Part shown: piece by piece, positions 46,691-58,806 of the stretch
Layout: every line of letters begins with the position of its first letter
Position numbering within the stretch: position 1 is the stretch's first letter
DNA from: Ceratotherium simum simum
Taxonomy: Eukaryota > Chordata > Mammalia > Perissodactyla > Rhinocerotidae
DNA: 64,000 nt
Reading direction: 5' to 3'
NCBI RefSeq assembly: GCF_000283155.1
Contig: NW_004454177.1
Span: 354,716-418,715 of the forward strand
Position numbers and translations under genes: made by a program
Notes under the pieces: generated by a model
What the model saw: the letters and a program-made list of their open reading frames with translations, nothing else
Told to the model about the DNA's origin: nothing
Databases searched by the model: none

Positions 46691-49600
46691 GCCCAGTGAT
46701 GAACAAGGCTGGCAGATACAAGTACCTGGGGTTCTACCCCTCTCTAGCCATGTTAGAGTATCACAGGAGTCACAAAAATGTGTGGACGGACTCAGCTGTG
46801 CCTCTTTCCATGTGCAAACAACTATCAGTGCAGAATTCTTGATGTTAGAAGTTCTGACTCATTCATCACCTAAAACACCGTTGAGTTTTAGTGAAATAGA
46901 GCCTAAAAAGCTGAATCATTCCTTTTTTGTTCCAGAAGAAGGTAAAAGTCAGCAAATGTCATTATTATCTTGAAGAGCAAAGGGACTGAACAAGTTGTTC
47001 AGCAGTCTTAAAAGATTTAAGTAACCCATGAACAATAATAGTTGGGCAACAATAGTGGTTTTGGTCAATGCAGTAAGATAGGAAAGAAAATTAATGGGTA
47101 TTTACTTTGGGAAAGCAAAAGACAAAGTATTTTATACAGATAATATGATTTTACACCTATGTAATCAAAGAGAATAAAATAGAAGTTAATAACATGTTAT
47201 GTAAAAGAAGTTGGATAGAAGTTTAAGCTAAATTATTAGTATGTATTTTATAAAGAGATTTTGAAATATATTAACTGGAGCTAAATTGCAAATAATTCTT
47301 GAAGTAGCCTTTCAAGATAGCTTTGTGATTTTACACTGATTATATATGTCTTGAATGAAATGGATAGCCAATAAGAGAAAATGGGGTAATATGATAGATT
47401 AATTAAGAGAAATACTAATTCAAGGGCTTCAGTTCCTCAAAATCTATCCTATGGAAAGTGATATTCTCCATATACAAGTGAGAGCATTTCTATCAGCACA
47501 AAAAGCTTGTGAAGTGGCAATTTTCTTTCTCCAAAACTAACAGTGCTTTGATCTTCTACTGTGTTAGAACAGGTTTCTCCTCATTTTCATAAAGACCTTT
47601 TCCTGATAACTAAGGCATAATCTAATTCTAGAAGAAAAGCGTATTTTCCCTCTCTTTAGTTATATTAATTCAAGCTTAAAAAATCAATTTTCACAGAAAG
47701 TCAAATTATATTCCAGTTTAGAAGATAGAAGTTACAAAGGCAGAAGTCCTTGAAAAGAGAGAAAATCTCTGAATCACACAAGGTGAGGTAGCATCCATTC
47801 ATGACTAGGAACTTGCACAGTCTCCAGGTCTCAGAAGGAGAAAGTCTAATGAGTAGGATGTTTGTCTGGGAGGAGTGACACTCAGACCATCCCTGGAGCA
47901 AAGAAGCTCCAGAGCTCCTTGTTGCGACTGGCCAAAAGCACCAGAGAGTAAAACATTCGTCAGAGACGGTGAACCTCCCCAGAGAATTGTCCCTTTTGGG
48001 ATGAAAGCCTATATTTTCTACATTTCAATTTAAAGGAGAAATCAGAGAAAATAAAACACAACGAAACACAGCACAACTAAATCATTCCCAGCACAAGGAA
48101 TTTTGAAACCCAGAATATCGTGGTTATTTACATTGGTAATTGATTTTTGGCTAAATAAAATGTCTTAAGGAATGATGGCCCATCAAATGCAAAACCAACT
48201 TAAAGGCATTTGGAAAAAATTCTGAGTATTTATCATAATGTGGAAACATTATCCTCATCCATGAGGACTCAAGGGCCAAGGCAATGTCTCCGGGGATACG
48301 AAATCAATTTTAAACTCTATTATTTAAAATGAGTTTCTTTCTATAGCTTGTTGTTCTTGTGATTTCATCTACGCAAGAAAAAAGAAGCATCCTACTCATC
48401 AAAGGCAGTTTCTTTAAACCTTGATTTTTGTTGTAAAATTGGTAAGTAGCAAAAATTGGCAAAACCTTAGCATTTTTCGTTGTTGGGAATGTGGGGGTGA
48501 TTATGATGTATTTATGGTCATAGTTTTGTTCTTCTTTAGCTTTGGCTTATATTGCCTTAGTCATGGCTACAGGGTTAACTTTGCATAGTTTTATAAAATA
48601 TAAAAATTGTATAAAACCACAGTCAATAAAGTACTTTCTCTATAAATCTTAGCATTGTTACTCTGAACTGAAACAATAGAAAACGACTCTTTTTATTAGA
48701 TACTCCAAAATGGAAATGTATTGTTGATATTACTCTATATGGCAGAGGCACCTTAGAGTTATTGAAGAAATGCTCTTTTTCTATCAGAGACGTCTAGATG
48801 TTCAACTAGATTTATCTTCAATTCTTCATATCTTTTTATTTCTTTTCTCTTTGAATATATAAATTTGGGGAACTTGAGATGACTCAAAAAAAAAAAAAGA
48901 GAGAGAAAAAGCTTAACAGTCTGAGCCCTGGAATAGTAGAAGTCCTAGAAACAATAAAAATCACTTCAAACTACATAGTTTTTTCTTTATTTTTAAAAGC
49001 ACGTTTGTGTCTGTTTTACCACAAATATAAATGTTCAGTCCTAGAACTCAAACCCCAGAGATACAGTTTAGTCCTCTTCACTATTTAAGCAGACCGAATT
49101 CCTCGCAGGCATTTAAATATATTATGATATGATTTAATCACACTCTAGAGGGAGGGTGATTTATTGCTTAAAATCCTGGAGGGAGAAATAATAAAAATTT
49201 ATAAATAGAAATAAACAGAGCATAAGAGGAGTTTGATGATAAACTGATGGTACTGTGACTTATTGCATTAATTTGATGTCAAATTTCTCAGATGATCAGG
49301 GGAGTATGATCTAGGGTAGGACAGAGGAACCTGGCTCTAAGTAATCCTAGGCCATTGCTGGGGTCCCATCTTGACACATCTGCTGCTGACCAGGGTGCTT
49401 TAGGAAGGCAATTTTCTCTCAGCCTTCAAGGATGATGATTTCTTTAGAGATTTATATGTATAGTAGATATTCTCTGATGATCAGAGACTGAATCTGTATA
49501 TTTGGCAGTATATGTGTGTGTGTGTATGTTTATATGTGTGTGTGTTGGAAAAAGAGAGAGAGATACCTGAATAAATGCTTATCCCCGGGAGAGTGTGCCA

Positions 49601-49860
49601 ATTCTGGAAAGTTGATAGTTTGGGTATAACTTTTTTAATTATACAGAAACCAGAATACAAAATGTATTTGTATTTGGTGGATTTTATATGAATTTGCTCC
49701 TCTTTATTTTATTTGACTAATTCTTTTCTACTTGGCTGATTTTGGTACTGAAATATTGAAGTGATCATTCCTCTTCAAAGTCCCATATTGAAGAAAAAGT
49801 GCTATGAAAATGATTGATGACAATTTACCTCTTGTGTCCGCCATCAGTGAAAATGTAGTT
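46691..49860. other. Intergenic stretch upstream of OR10G-like gene
   Basis: About 3.2 kb, AT-rich, with no gene or clear repeat. A GTAAGT donor-like core at 48442-48447 could belong to a 5' noncoding exon of the OR10G-like gene, but the surrounding exon context is weak. Confidence 0.4.
49513..49545. repeat. (TG)n microsatellite
   Basis: 'tgtgtgtgtgtatgtttata' followed by 'tgtgtgtgtgttgg'. Confidence 0.75.
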
Positions 49861-49907
49861 GCCATATATCATATAAAATATGTTCTCAGTTGGAATCACC
49901 TTCCTAC

Positions 49908-49909
49908 AG
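49908..49909 (+). other. Predicted splice acceptor of the OR10G-like coding exon
   Basis: 'caccttcctacag' ends 26 bases upstream of the start codon; this is the usual position for the 3' splice site of an OR coding exon. Confidence 0.65.
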
Positions 49910-49935
49910 GGACGGAGCACCATATATGAGAAGAA

Positions 49936-50871
49936 ATGACAAACATGAGCCTTGTGACAACGTTTGTCCTCATAGGCCTTCCTCATGCACCAGCACTGGA
50001 CACATCCCTCTTTGGAATCTTCTTGGTGATTTATGTACTCACTGTGGTGGGGAACCTCCTCATCCTGCTGGTGATCACAGTGGATTCCCACCTCCACACC
50101 CCCATGTACTACTTCCTGACCAACCTGTCCTTCATTGACATGTGGTTCTCCACGGTCACTGTGCCCAAAATGCTGATGATCTTGGTCTCCCCAGGAGGCA
50201 GGGCTATCTCCTTTCACAGCTGTGTGGCCCAGCTCTACTCCTTCCACTTCCTGGGGAGCACAGAGTGTTTCCTCTACACAGTCATGTCCTATGACCGCTA
50301 CCTGGCCATCAGTTACCCGCTCAGATACACCAGCATGATGAGTGTGAGAATGTGTACCCTCCTGGCCACAAGCACATGGCTCAGTGGCTCTCTGCACTCT
50401 GCTGTCCAGACCACACTGACGTTCCGTTTGCCCTTCTGTGGGCCCAACCAGATCCAGCATTACTTCTGTGATGTGCCGCCCATCCTCAAACTGGCCTGTG
50501 CAGACACCTCCGCCAATGAGATGGTCATCTTTGTCAACATCGGGGTAGTGGCCTCGGGCTGCTTTCTCCTGATAGTGCTGTCCTATGTGTCCATTGTCTG
50601 TTCCATCCTGAAGATCCACACCTCAGAGGGGAGGTGCAGAGCCTTTCAGACCTGCGCCTCTCACGGCATTGTTGTCCTTTGTTTCTTTGTTCCCTGTGTC
50701 TTCATATACCTGAGGCCAGGCTCCAGGGATGCTGTGGATGGGGTTGTGGCAGTTTTCTACACTGTGCTGACGCCCCTTCTAAACCCTGTAGTGTACACCC
50801 TGAGGAACAAGGAAGTGAGGAAAGCTCTGCTCAAGCTGAAAAGTAAGTCAATATTCACTCAGAGCAAATAA
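49936..50871 (+). CDS. Olfactory receptor, family 10, OR10G-type (intact)
   Basis: A 311-residue odorant receptor with all family landmarks: sequon N3-M-S; GN 39-40; 'PMYYF' 56-60, the YYF form typical of OR10G; C96 and C178 disulfide pair with C168 and C188; 'MSYDRY' 117-122; SY 216-217; 'RAFQTCASH' 235-243; 'NPVVY' 283-287. 'MTNMSLVTTFVLIGLPHAP' and 'FCGPNQIQHYFCDVPPILK' are OR10G hallmarks. Human has several near-identical OR10G genes, so one-to-one orthology cannot be assigned. It lies on the opposite strand from the OR10D-like gene 18 kb away. The coding region is GC-richer than its surroundings. A splice acceptor 26 bases upstream supports this start; M4 is an alternative. Confidence 0.97.
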   Translation: MTNMSLVTTFVLIGLPHAPALDTSLFGIFLVIYVLTVVGNLLILLVITVDSHLHTPMYYFLTNLSFIDMWFSTVTVPKMLMILVSPGGRAISFHSCVAQLYSFHFLGSTECFLYTVMSYDRYLAISYPLRYTSMMSVRMCTLLATSTWLSGSLHSAVQTTLTFRLPFCGPNQIQHYFCDVPPILKLACADTSANEMVIFVNIGVVASGCFLLIVLSYVSIVCSILKIHTSEGRCRAFQTCASHGIVVLCFFVPCVFIYLRPGSRDAVDGVVAVFYTVLTPLLNPVVYTLRNKEVRKALLKLKSKSIFTQSK

Positions 50872-51700
50872 TCAAGAAAGGCCAGATATGACTAGCTTCT
50901 TTTTTTATTTATAATTAAATTAAACCACCAACATTAGCATTATAGTTTTAAGGAACATTCCAATTACTCAATCATAATTTTTTAATGAAAGTTTAATGAA
51001 TTTTTAATTTTTTCCCCTTTGCAATACTTGTCAGAATCCCAGATTGAGCAACTATTCAATGGTGATAATCTAAGAGGAAGGATTATGGGCTATTCATATT
51101 TTTGTGTTCTATCAAGTAAATCATCAGAGAAGTGGTTTACTTCTATCCTGTATATAAATATTTTCCAGAATTTCAATCCAGTATAATACTCTTAAATTTT
51201 ATTTTGTGAAGGTTAAATCAAAGCTTTTTACAAAACTCTTTCTTTCCATTTGTAAACTTCCTATATTGAAAAAATCACTTATAATATTCAAAATCCATTG
51301 TATAATATAGTGCCTATATGATGAAATTTTTACCTTAGAAAACATCAGACCAAAAATGCTTGATTTTCAAGAAGAATTGGTTTATTCACATATATGAGCT
51401 AATGAAAACTGTGTAACTCTTGAATTTTTTTCACTATTACCTCCAAGATTTTTGAAAATAAATATTTGTCTACTTATGCACTGTGTGCACTCTTTGTACT
51501 CTATTGGTCACTGATACAACTATCTAGATTTTCCTTCTGCATTTACAGAGATCCTGCCTTTATCCTAAGTGCAAAGCTTTTATTTTTAGCAATCTTAAAA
51601 TTGTTTTTGTAGGTAAACAGTGGACAAATAATAAATAACTATGAAAGCATGACCTATATAAACCATGAAACAGTGACCTATATAAGAAGTTAATTATTAA
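50872..51700. other. Downstream AT-rich stretch
   Basis: 3' flank of the OR10G-like gene; it probably holds its 3' UTR, but I cannot fix the polyadenylation site. No repeat recognised. Confidence 0.4.
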
Positions 51701-51714
51701 TCTTCACTCCAATA

Positions 51715-51850
51715 ATCTACACTGACATGGTGCATTATATAACCCTACTTATTTTGCAAAGGAGAAAACTGAGATCAAGTTAGACCAAAATTATTTAGCT
51801 GTTGAGTTTACTTGGATTCCTCTGTTCCTTCTAACATCATGCTATTGTAT
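51715..51850 (-). mobile_element. MIR-like fragment
   Basis: 'attttgcaaaggagaaaact' then 'gagatcaagttag' resembles reversed MIR core. Weak. Confidence 0.5.
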
Positions 51851-51879
51851 TTAACTTACAATAACGCAAAATGTTATGG

Positions 51880-52010
51880 GACATTTACTGAGTGTTAAGA
51901 CACATGATAAACAATAGGTACACAAAAAGAACAGACAAGTTCTCTGCCTTCATGGAGGTCATAGTCTGCCAAAGGAGAAAAGCAAGCATAGCATCATCTA
52001 TGGTACATTT
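51880..52010. mobile_element. Possible L2-type LINE fragment
   Basis: 'gggacatttactgagtgtta' and 'agttctctgccttcatggag', then 'gtcatagtctgcc', follow the common L2-associated pattern. Diverged. Confidence 0.45.
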
Positions 52011-52159
52011 TGATAAGTGTAATGGTGAGCAAGGAGAGACTCATTACTACTTTTAACTTAAAAATGTACTGTAAGATTCAAAATACAACACTAATATGCA
52101 TTAAATAAAACCACGTAGAAAGTCATTTAGATTTTTAATTATGACATATAAGGTAAATA

Positions 52160-52480
52160 TCAGTGTCTTTTTTAATTGAAATTTTTATTGAATTAATTGT
52201 AGAATGACATAAAGTTGTAAGAAATAATACAGAGAGATCCCTTGTATACCTCCCCAGTGGTAACAATTTGCAAAACTATAGCGCAATATCACAACCAGGA
52301 TATTGACAGTGATATAGTCCACAGGTCTTATTCAGATTTCCCCAGTTTTATTTGTACGTGTGTGTGTGAGTTAAGTAGTACACAATTTTAACACCTATGT
52401 AGATTTGGATAGTCATGACCACAGTGAAGATATTGAACAGTTCCAAGACCATAAAGATCTCTTGTGTGATGATTTTCTAT
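52160..52480 (-). mobile_element. Old L1M 3' end, antisense
   Basis: 'ttttattgaattaattgtag', 'gagagatcccttgtatacct', 'cacaaccaggatattgacag', 'cagatttccccagttttatt' are antisense words of an ancient L1 3' UTR. Confidence 0.75.
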
Positions 52481-52629
52481 CAAATATGAATATTGACCAC
52501 TGAATAAAACTATCCAATATTAGTATTTTAATTATTAGAGGGTTAGATAAAATAACTTTGAGTTATATTTGATTTTTTTTTGTTTAAATTGTCTTGTTCT
52601 GTTTTTTCTCTTTCCTTCCTGTATCCACC

Positions 52630-52760
52630 TATTTATTCATTCGTTATACAAATATGAATCAAGCAATTGTATGCTGGGCACTACGAGTATAAAGATTGAA
52701 CAGACATAGACTCCTTTTCAAGGAGCTTATAGTCTCAATATAAAAGAAACATAGGATGCA
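52630..52760. mobile_element. Possible L2-type LINE fragment
   Basis: 'tattcattcgttatacaaat', 'tatgctgggcactacgagta', 'aggagcttatagtctcaata' match the widespread 'ttcattcaacaaat..gtgccaggcact..gagctcacagtcta' pattern. Confidence 0.55.
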
Positions 52761-53855
52761 TAAGAAGAGCAGTCAGACAAATTAGAGGAATCATAAAGAA
52801 ACTTACTTACAACACTAGAAAGAATAATTTTTATCTAGCAAATTTTGGAGTTATTGTAATGCAGCAGATGTAACAGTAATATGATGGCATTTATATTTAG
52901 AGATATAATTAATAGGAACATGGAAGACAGATTGGAGGAAGATAAGCCTCAGGGCAGAAAGATCGACTAAAGAGCTTTTTCAACAGCATGTCAGAAAACA
53001 TGAAACTCCAGCTTCAGGCTGTAGCAGTAGGACTTGACAGCTGTGAAAGGGATGGCAAATAGTAGCCAATTGTGTGAGGAGGTAAAGTGATGTAGAAGTG
53101 TAGCATGCTTTGGCAGTTGTGACATAACTCAACAAAATAGAAAAAGTAATAAGGTAAGTTCTTAGGGTAGAATGAAGAATCTAACTTTGGAAATGTTTTG
53201 GTTAAGTACCTGTGAAAGTTTCAGTACAATTATCTGGTTGACAGTGTAGCTTCAAGAAAAGGCAGGTAAAGCTAAAGTGAGGAAGAGGACTGGTCACTAG
53301 ATTCTCTGGTTTGCCTGGCTGTCAAACACTCATTTACTAAGCATGGAGAAGGAAATTCTCCTAATGAGTAGCATAGAGGGGCCAGATCAGTAAAGGGTAA
53401 CCACCACCCATCCTACATTTCCAAAGTAAGCCCAAGAAAGACAGTCTTTGGGAGATTTATGAAAATCCGTTATCAAACCTTACAGAATTATTTCTCACAA
53501 TGCATCCAAAGACTTTTACAGAGATTGTAAACTGAAAGATGCCCAGAGACAGCATTTATAAAAGCAGCTACTTCTCGATGGCACGGTCCCGGTAGACACC
53601 AAGGGATGAAAGCACCAAAACTGTTGCCCTTTCAGTTCCCTAGTGCTATTGAACCATCCCCCACAGAGATCACATACGAATAGCATCAAGGGAGTATTAG
53701 AAGAATATTAGAAGGAAATGAATGTCAAATGCACTAATTTGAATAATGAAGGGCAGCTGAAGGGTTTGTGGGGTGACGATGCACATAGGAAGCACATAGT
53801 GCACATAGCAGCCACAGAAACATACAACTTCTGTGTTTCAAGATAGTGATAAGTA
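52761..53855. other. Stretch without recognised gene
   Basis: About 1.1 kb of unique-looking sequence before the old plus-strand L1. Confidence 0.4.
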
Positions 53856-53964
53856 TTGCAATCATAGTAATTGAGAGTGTGCACAGTTGTCATAAGTATT
53901 GACATGTAGATCAACGGAGAAGAATACGGAGTCCAGACCCACACATATCACTCAGTTGATTCTT
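53856..53964 (+). mobile_element. Old plus-strand L1, left piece
   Basis: 'gacatgtagatcaacggaga' and 'agaatacggagtccagaccc' then 'acacatatcactcagttgat' is L1 ORF2 sequence. It continues without loss at 60963 once the minus-strand L1 is removed. Confidence 0.78.
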
Positions 53965-54390
53965 TAAAATTATTTTATTGACGTCATATTTGCTTACGAC
54001 ATTGTGTAAATTTCAAGTGCACATCACTATATTTCAGTTTTTGTATAGACTGCATCCTGTTCACTATGAACAATCCAGTTTTTATTAATTACCATACATA
54101 TGTAACCCTTTACCCCTTTCACCCTCTCTCCACCCCCTTTTCCTCTGGTAACCGCTAATCTGTTCTCTTTATCCACATGCTTGTTTGTTTAACTTCCACA
54201 TATGAGTGAAATCATATGGATTTGTTCTTCTCTATCTGACTTATTCACTTAGTATAGTGCCCTCAAGGTGCATCCATGTTGTCACAAATGGCATGATCTC
54301 GTCTTTTTTCATGGGTGAGTAGTATTCCATTGTGTATATATACCATGTCTTTTTAATCCATTCATCTGTGGGTGGGCACTTATGTTGCTT

Positions 54391-57300
54391 CTACATCTTG
54401 GCTATTGTGGATAATGCTGTGATGAACATAGGGATGCATAGATCTCTTTGTATTGTTGATTTCATGTTCTTTGGATAAATATCTAGTAGTGGAATAGCTG
54501 GATCCTGTGGTATTTCTATATTTAATTTTTTGAGAAAACTCCATGCTGGTTTCCATAGTGGCTGTGCCAGTTTGTATTCCCACCAGCAGTGTATGAGGGT
54601 TCTCTTTTCTCCACATTCTCTCCAACATTTGTTATTTCTTGTCTTGTTAATTATAGCCATTCTGAGGTATGTGAGATGATATCTCATTGTAGTTTTGATT
54701 TGCATTTCCCTAATAATTAGTGATGTTGAACATCTTTTCATGTGCCTGTTGGCCATTTGCATATCTTCTATGGAAAAATGTCTGCTCATATCTTCTGCCC
54801 AGTTTTTGATTGGGCTGTTCGTTATTTTGTTGTTGAGTTATATGAGTTCTTTATATATTTTAGAAATTAACTCCTTGTTGAATATATGACTTGCAAATAT
54901 TTTCTCCCAGTTGGTAGATTGTCTTTTTGTTTTGTTCCTGGTTTCCTCTGCCATGCAGAATCTTTTATTGTTTGCTGAGTAAGTTTTGCCCTGAGCTAAC
55001 ATCTGCTTGCTAATCTTCCTCTTTTTGTATGTTAGCTGCCACACAGCATGGCCACTGAGAGACGAGTGGTGTAGGTCCACGCGCAGGAACCAAACCTGGG
55101 CCACCAAAGCAGAGCATGCCGAACTTAACCACTAGGCCACTGGGGCTGGCCTCATGCAGAAGCGTTTTAGTCTAATGTATCCCATTTGTTTATTTTTTCT
55201 TTTGTTTCTCTTGCCTGAGTAGACACGGTATTCCAAAAGATGCTTCTAAGACTGATATGAAAGAGTGTACTTCCTATATTTTGTTCTAAGAGATTTATGG
55301 TTTCAGGTCTTACATTCAAGTCTTTAATTCATTTCATGTTAAATTTTGTGTATGATGTAAGATAATGTCTGCTTTCATTCTCTTGAATGTGGCTGCCCAG
55401 TTTCCCCAACAGAATTTATTGAAGATACTTTCCTTTCTCTGTTGTACGTTCTTGGCTCCTTTGTCAAAAAATAGCTGTCCACAGATATATGGTTTTATTT
55501 CTCAGCTTCTAACTCTTTTCCATTGATCCGTGTGTCTGTTTTTGTGCTAGTACCATGCTGTTTTGATTGTTATAGCTTTGTAGTATATTTTGAATTCAGG
55601 GAGTGTGATCCTCCAAGACTGTTCTTTTTTCTCAAGATTGTTTTGGCTATTTGGGGTCTTTTAAGTTCCATATAAGTTTGAGGATTGTTTGCTCTATTTC
55701 CATGAAGAATGTCATTGGGATTGCATTGAATCTGTAGGTCGCTTTAGATAATACAGACATTTTAACAATGTTAATTCTTCTAATCCATGAGCACACAATA
55801 TGTTCCCATTTCGTTATGCCTTCTTCAATTTCTTTTAATAATGTCTTATAGTTTTCAGTGTATAGGTCTTTCACCTCATGGGTTGAGGTTATTCCTAGAT
55901 AGTTTATTGTTTTTATTGTGATTGTAAATGGGATTGTATTCTTGATTTCTCTTTCTGCTATTTCAATGTTACCATATAAAAATGCAACTGATTTTTAGAC
56001 CTTGCAACTTAACTGTATTCTTTGATTATTTCTAATAGTTTTTTGGTGGATTCTTTTGGATTCTGGATATATAGAATCACGTCATCCACAAGCAGTGACA
56101 GTTCTACTTCTTTCTTTGCAATTTGGGTCCCTTTTATTTCTTTTTCTTGTCTAATTGCTCTGGCCAAAACTTCCAGTACTATGTTGAATCAGAATGGCAA
56201 GAGTAGAAATCCTTGTCTTGTTCCTGTTCTCAGAAGAATAGTTTTTCATCATTGAGTATGACATCGGCTGTGGGTTTGTCATATATGGCCTTTATTATGT
56301 TGAGGTACTTTCTTTCTATACCCTTTTTATTGAGAGTTTTTATCATAAATGGATGTTGGATCTTGTCAAATGCTTTCTCTGCATCTATTGAGGTGATCGT
56401 GTGATTTTGTTCTTCATTTTTTTAATGTGATGTATCACATTGATTGATTTTGCAGATGTTGTACTATCCCTGCATCCTTGGAATAGATCACACCCAATCA
56501 TGGAGTAGGATACTTTTAATGTATTTTTGTATTTGATTTGGTAAAATTTTGTTGAGGATTTTTGCATCTATGTTCATCAGCAATATTAGCCTGTACTTTT
56601 CCTGTTTTGTGTGTTCTTTTCTGGTTTTGGTATCAAGGTAATTTTGGCCTTGTAAAATGAGTAATGAAACATCCTGTCCTCTTCAATTTTTTGAAAGAGT
56701 GTGAGAAGGATAGGTGTTTAATCTTCATTGAATGTTTGGCAGAATTCACCAGAGAAGCCATCTGGTCCTGGACTTCTGTTTTCTTGGCGTTTTTTGATTA
56801 CTATTTCAATATCTTTACTTGTGATTTTTCTATTCAGATTGTCTATTTCTTCTTGATTCAGTTTTGGGAGATTGTATGATTCTAAGAATTTATCCATTTC
56901 TTCTAGATTATCCAATTTGTTTGTGTATAGCCTTTCATAGTATTCTCTTATAATACTTTGTGTTTCTGTGTTGTCCATTGTAATTTCTTCTCTTTCATTT
57001 CTGATTTTATTTATTTGAGTATTCTCTCTCTTTTTCTTAGTGAGTCTGGCTAGGGGTTTCTCAATTGTGTTTAACCTGTCAAAGGAGCAGCTCTTAGTTT
57101 CACTGATCCTTCCTATTGTTTTTTTAGTCTCTATTTCATTTATTTCTGCTCTGATTTTTATTATTTCCTTCCTTCTACTGACTTTGGGATTTGTTCTTCT
57201 TTTTCTAGTTCTTTAAGGGAGAGTGTAAGATTGTTTGAGTTTTTTTTGTTTGTTGTGGCAGGCCTGTATTGCTATAAATTTCTCCCTTAGTATTGCTTTT

Positions 57301-58190
57301 GCTGCATCCTATAAGTTTTGGTATATTGTGTTTTCATTTTCATTTGTCTCCCGGTGTTTTTTGATTTCTCCTTTGATTTCTTCATTGATCCAATCATTGT
57401 TCGATAGCATGCTGTTTAGTCTCTACAGATTTGTGACTTTCCCAGCTTTTTATTTGCAGATGATATCCAGTTTCATAGCATTGTGGTTGGAAAAGATGCT
57501 TCATATGATTTCTATCTTCTTAAATTTATTGAGGCTTTCTTTGTTTCCCAACATATTCTCCATCTTTGAGAATGTTCCATGTGCACTTGAGAAGAATGTG
57601 TAAGCTGCTGATTTTGGATGGAGTATTCTATATATATCTATTAAGTCCATCTGGTCTACTGTTTCTTAAGACCATGGTTTCCTTGTTGACTTTCTATCTG
57701 GATGATCTATGTAAGGGGGCTGCTAAACTCCCCTATTTTATTGTGTTGCTGTCAATTTCTACCTTTTGTTCTGTTAATAGTTGCTTTATATACTTTGATG
57801 CTCCTGTGTTAGGTGCATACATATTATTAAGTGTTATGTCTCCTCTGTGGAATGTCCCTTTTATCATTATATAATGTGCATCTTTATCTCTTGTTATCTT
57901 TTTTATCTTGAAGTCTGTTTTTTCTGATGTAACTATGGCTACACATGCTTTCTCTTGCTTGCCATTTACTTGGAGTATCATCTGCCATCTCTTTACTCTG
58001 AGCCTGTGTTTGTCTTTAGAGCTGAGATGTGTTTCCTGGAGGCAGCATATTGTTGGGTCTTGTTTTTTAATCCATCCAGCCACTCTGTGTCTTTTGGTGA
58101 ATTCAATCCATTTACATTTAGAATAATTATTGATATATGTGAGCTTAATACTGCCATTTTATCTTTTGTTTTCTGGTTGTTCAATATTTC
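54391..58190 (-). pseudogene. L1 ORF2 of the nested minus-strand L1, broken
   Basis: Minus-strand order: N-terminus 'ISIIILNVNGLNSPKDTEW' (about 58135-58075), endonuclease with 'CLQETHLSSKDKHRL' in 58083-57733 (the QETH residues are intact), 'YAPNTGASKYIKQLL', reverse transcriptase fragments at 56978-56718 ('SPGPDGFSGEFCQTF') and onward, and the C-terminal cysteine region at 54789-54391 ('[20 protein letters not shown]', last expected Cys replaced by Tyr). Multiple stops and frameshifts, plus an ERE. Confidence 0.88.
54961..55152 (-). mobile_element. ERE-type SINE in L1 ORF2
   Basis: Short-form ERE; head 'ggggctggcc' at the right end. Duplication catgcagaa at 54952-54960 and 55153-55161. Same orientation as the host L1. 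Confidence 0.92.
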
Positions 58191-58414
58191 CATTGTTTCT
58201 TTTTCCTTGTATTTCTGTCTGCCATTTTAGTTTGGTGGTTTTCTGTGAAAAGATCTCATGGATGAGATAGTCCTTCTTTGGCTTATAACATCTTATTTCC
58301 ATTAACCTATGCAAGTCCCATCCCATTCCTCTTCCCCTTCTATGTTTCTGTTGTCACAAATAATTCTTTTTTGTGCTGTGAGTTTGTGACTAAATTGAAG
58401 TGGCTATACTTAAT

Positions 58415-58683
58415 TGTTTTATTATTTATTTTTTATTTTTTTGGTAAGGATGATTTACTCTGAGCTAACATCTGTTGCCTATCTTCCTCCTTGTTTTTTT
58501 GTTTTTTGTTTTTGCTTGAGGAAGATTAGCCCTGAGCTAACATTTGCGCCAATCTCCCTCTATTTTGTATGTGCATCACCACTTCAGCATGGCTGAAGAG
58601 TGGTCTAGGTTCGCACCCAGGATCCCAACCAAACAAAGCAGAGCACACTGAACTCAGACACTACACCATGGGGCCGGCCCCAT
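58415..58683 (-). mobile_element. ERE-type SINE in the L1 inter-ORF region
   Basis: Head 'ggggccggcccc' at the right end, long T-rich tail with (TTTTTG)-like runs at the left. Duplication gaagtgg(c/t)tatact.aat at 58397-58414 and 58684-58700. Confidence 0.93.
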
Positions 58684-58806
58684 GAAGTGGTTATACTAAT
58701 TTTTGATGCTTTCTTTCCCTTTATCCTTTATGTTATAATTGTTTACTAACCTATTGTGATGTAGAGCTTCTATTTTCTGATTCTGGCTGTCTATTTATCT
58801 CCTTGC

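Noticed and set aside
49930..50140. 82-codon open frame overlapping the OR10G start in another frame
   Set aside because: Out-of-frame shadow of the receptor coding sequence.
49825..50619. 264-codon open frame on the minus strand
   Set aside because: It lies antisense to the OR10G-like gene; its composition is a shadow of OR codons and it has no known domain.
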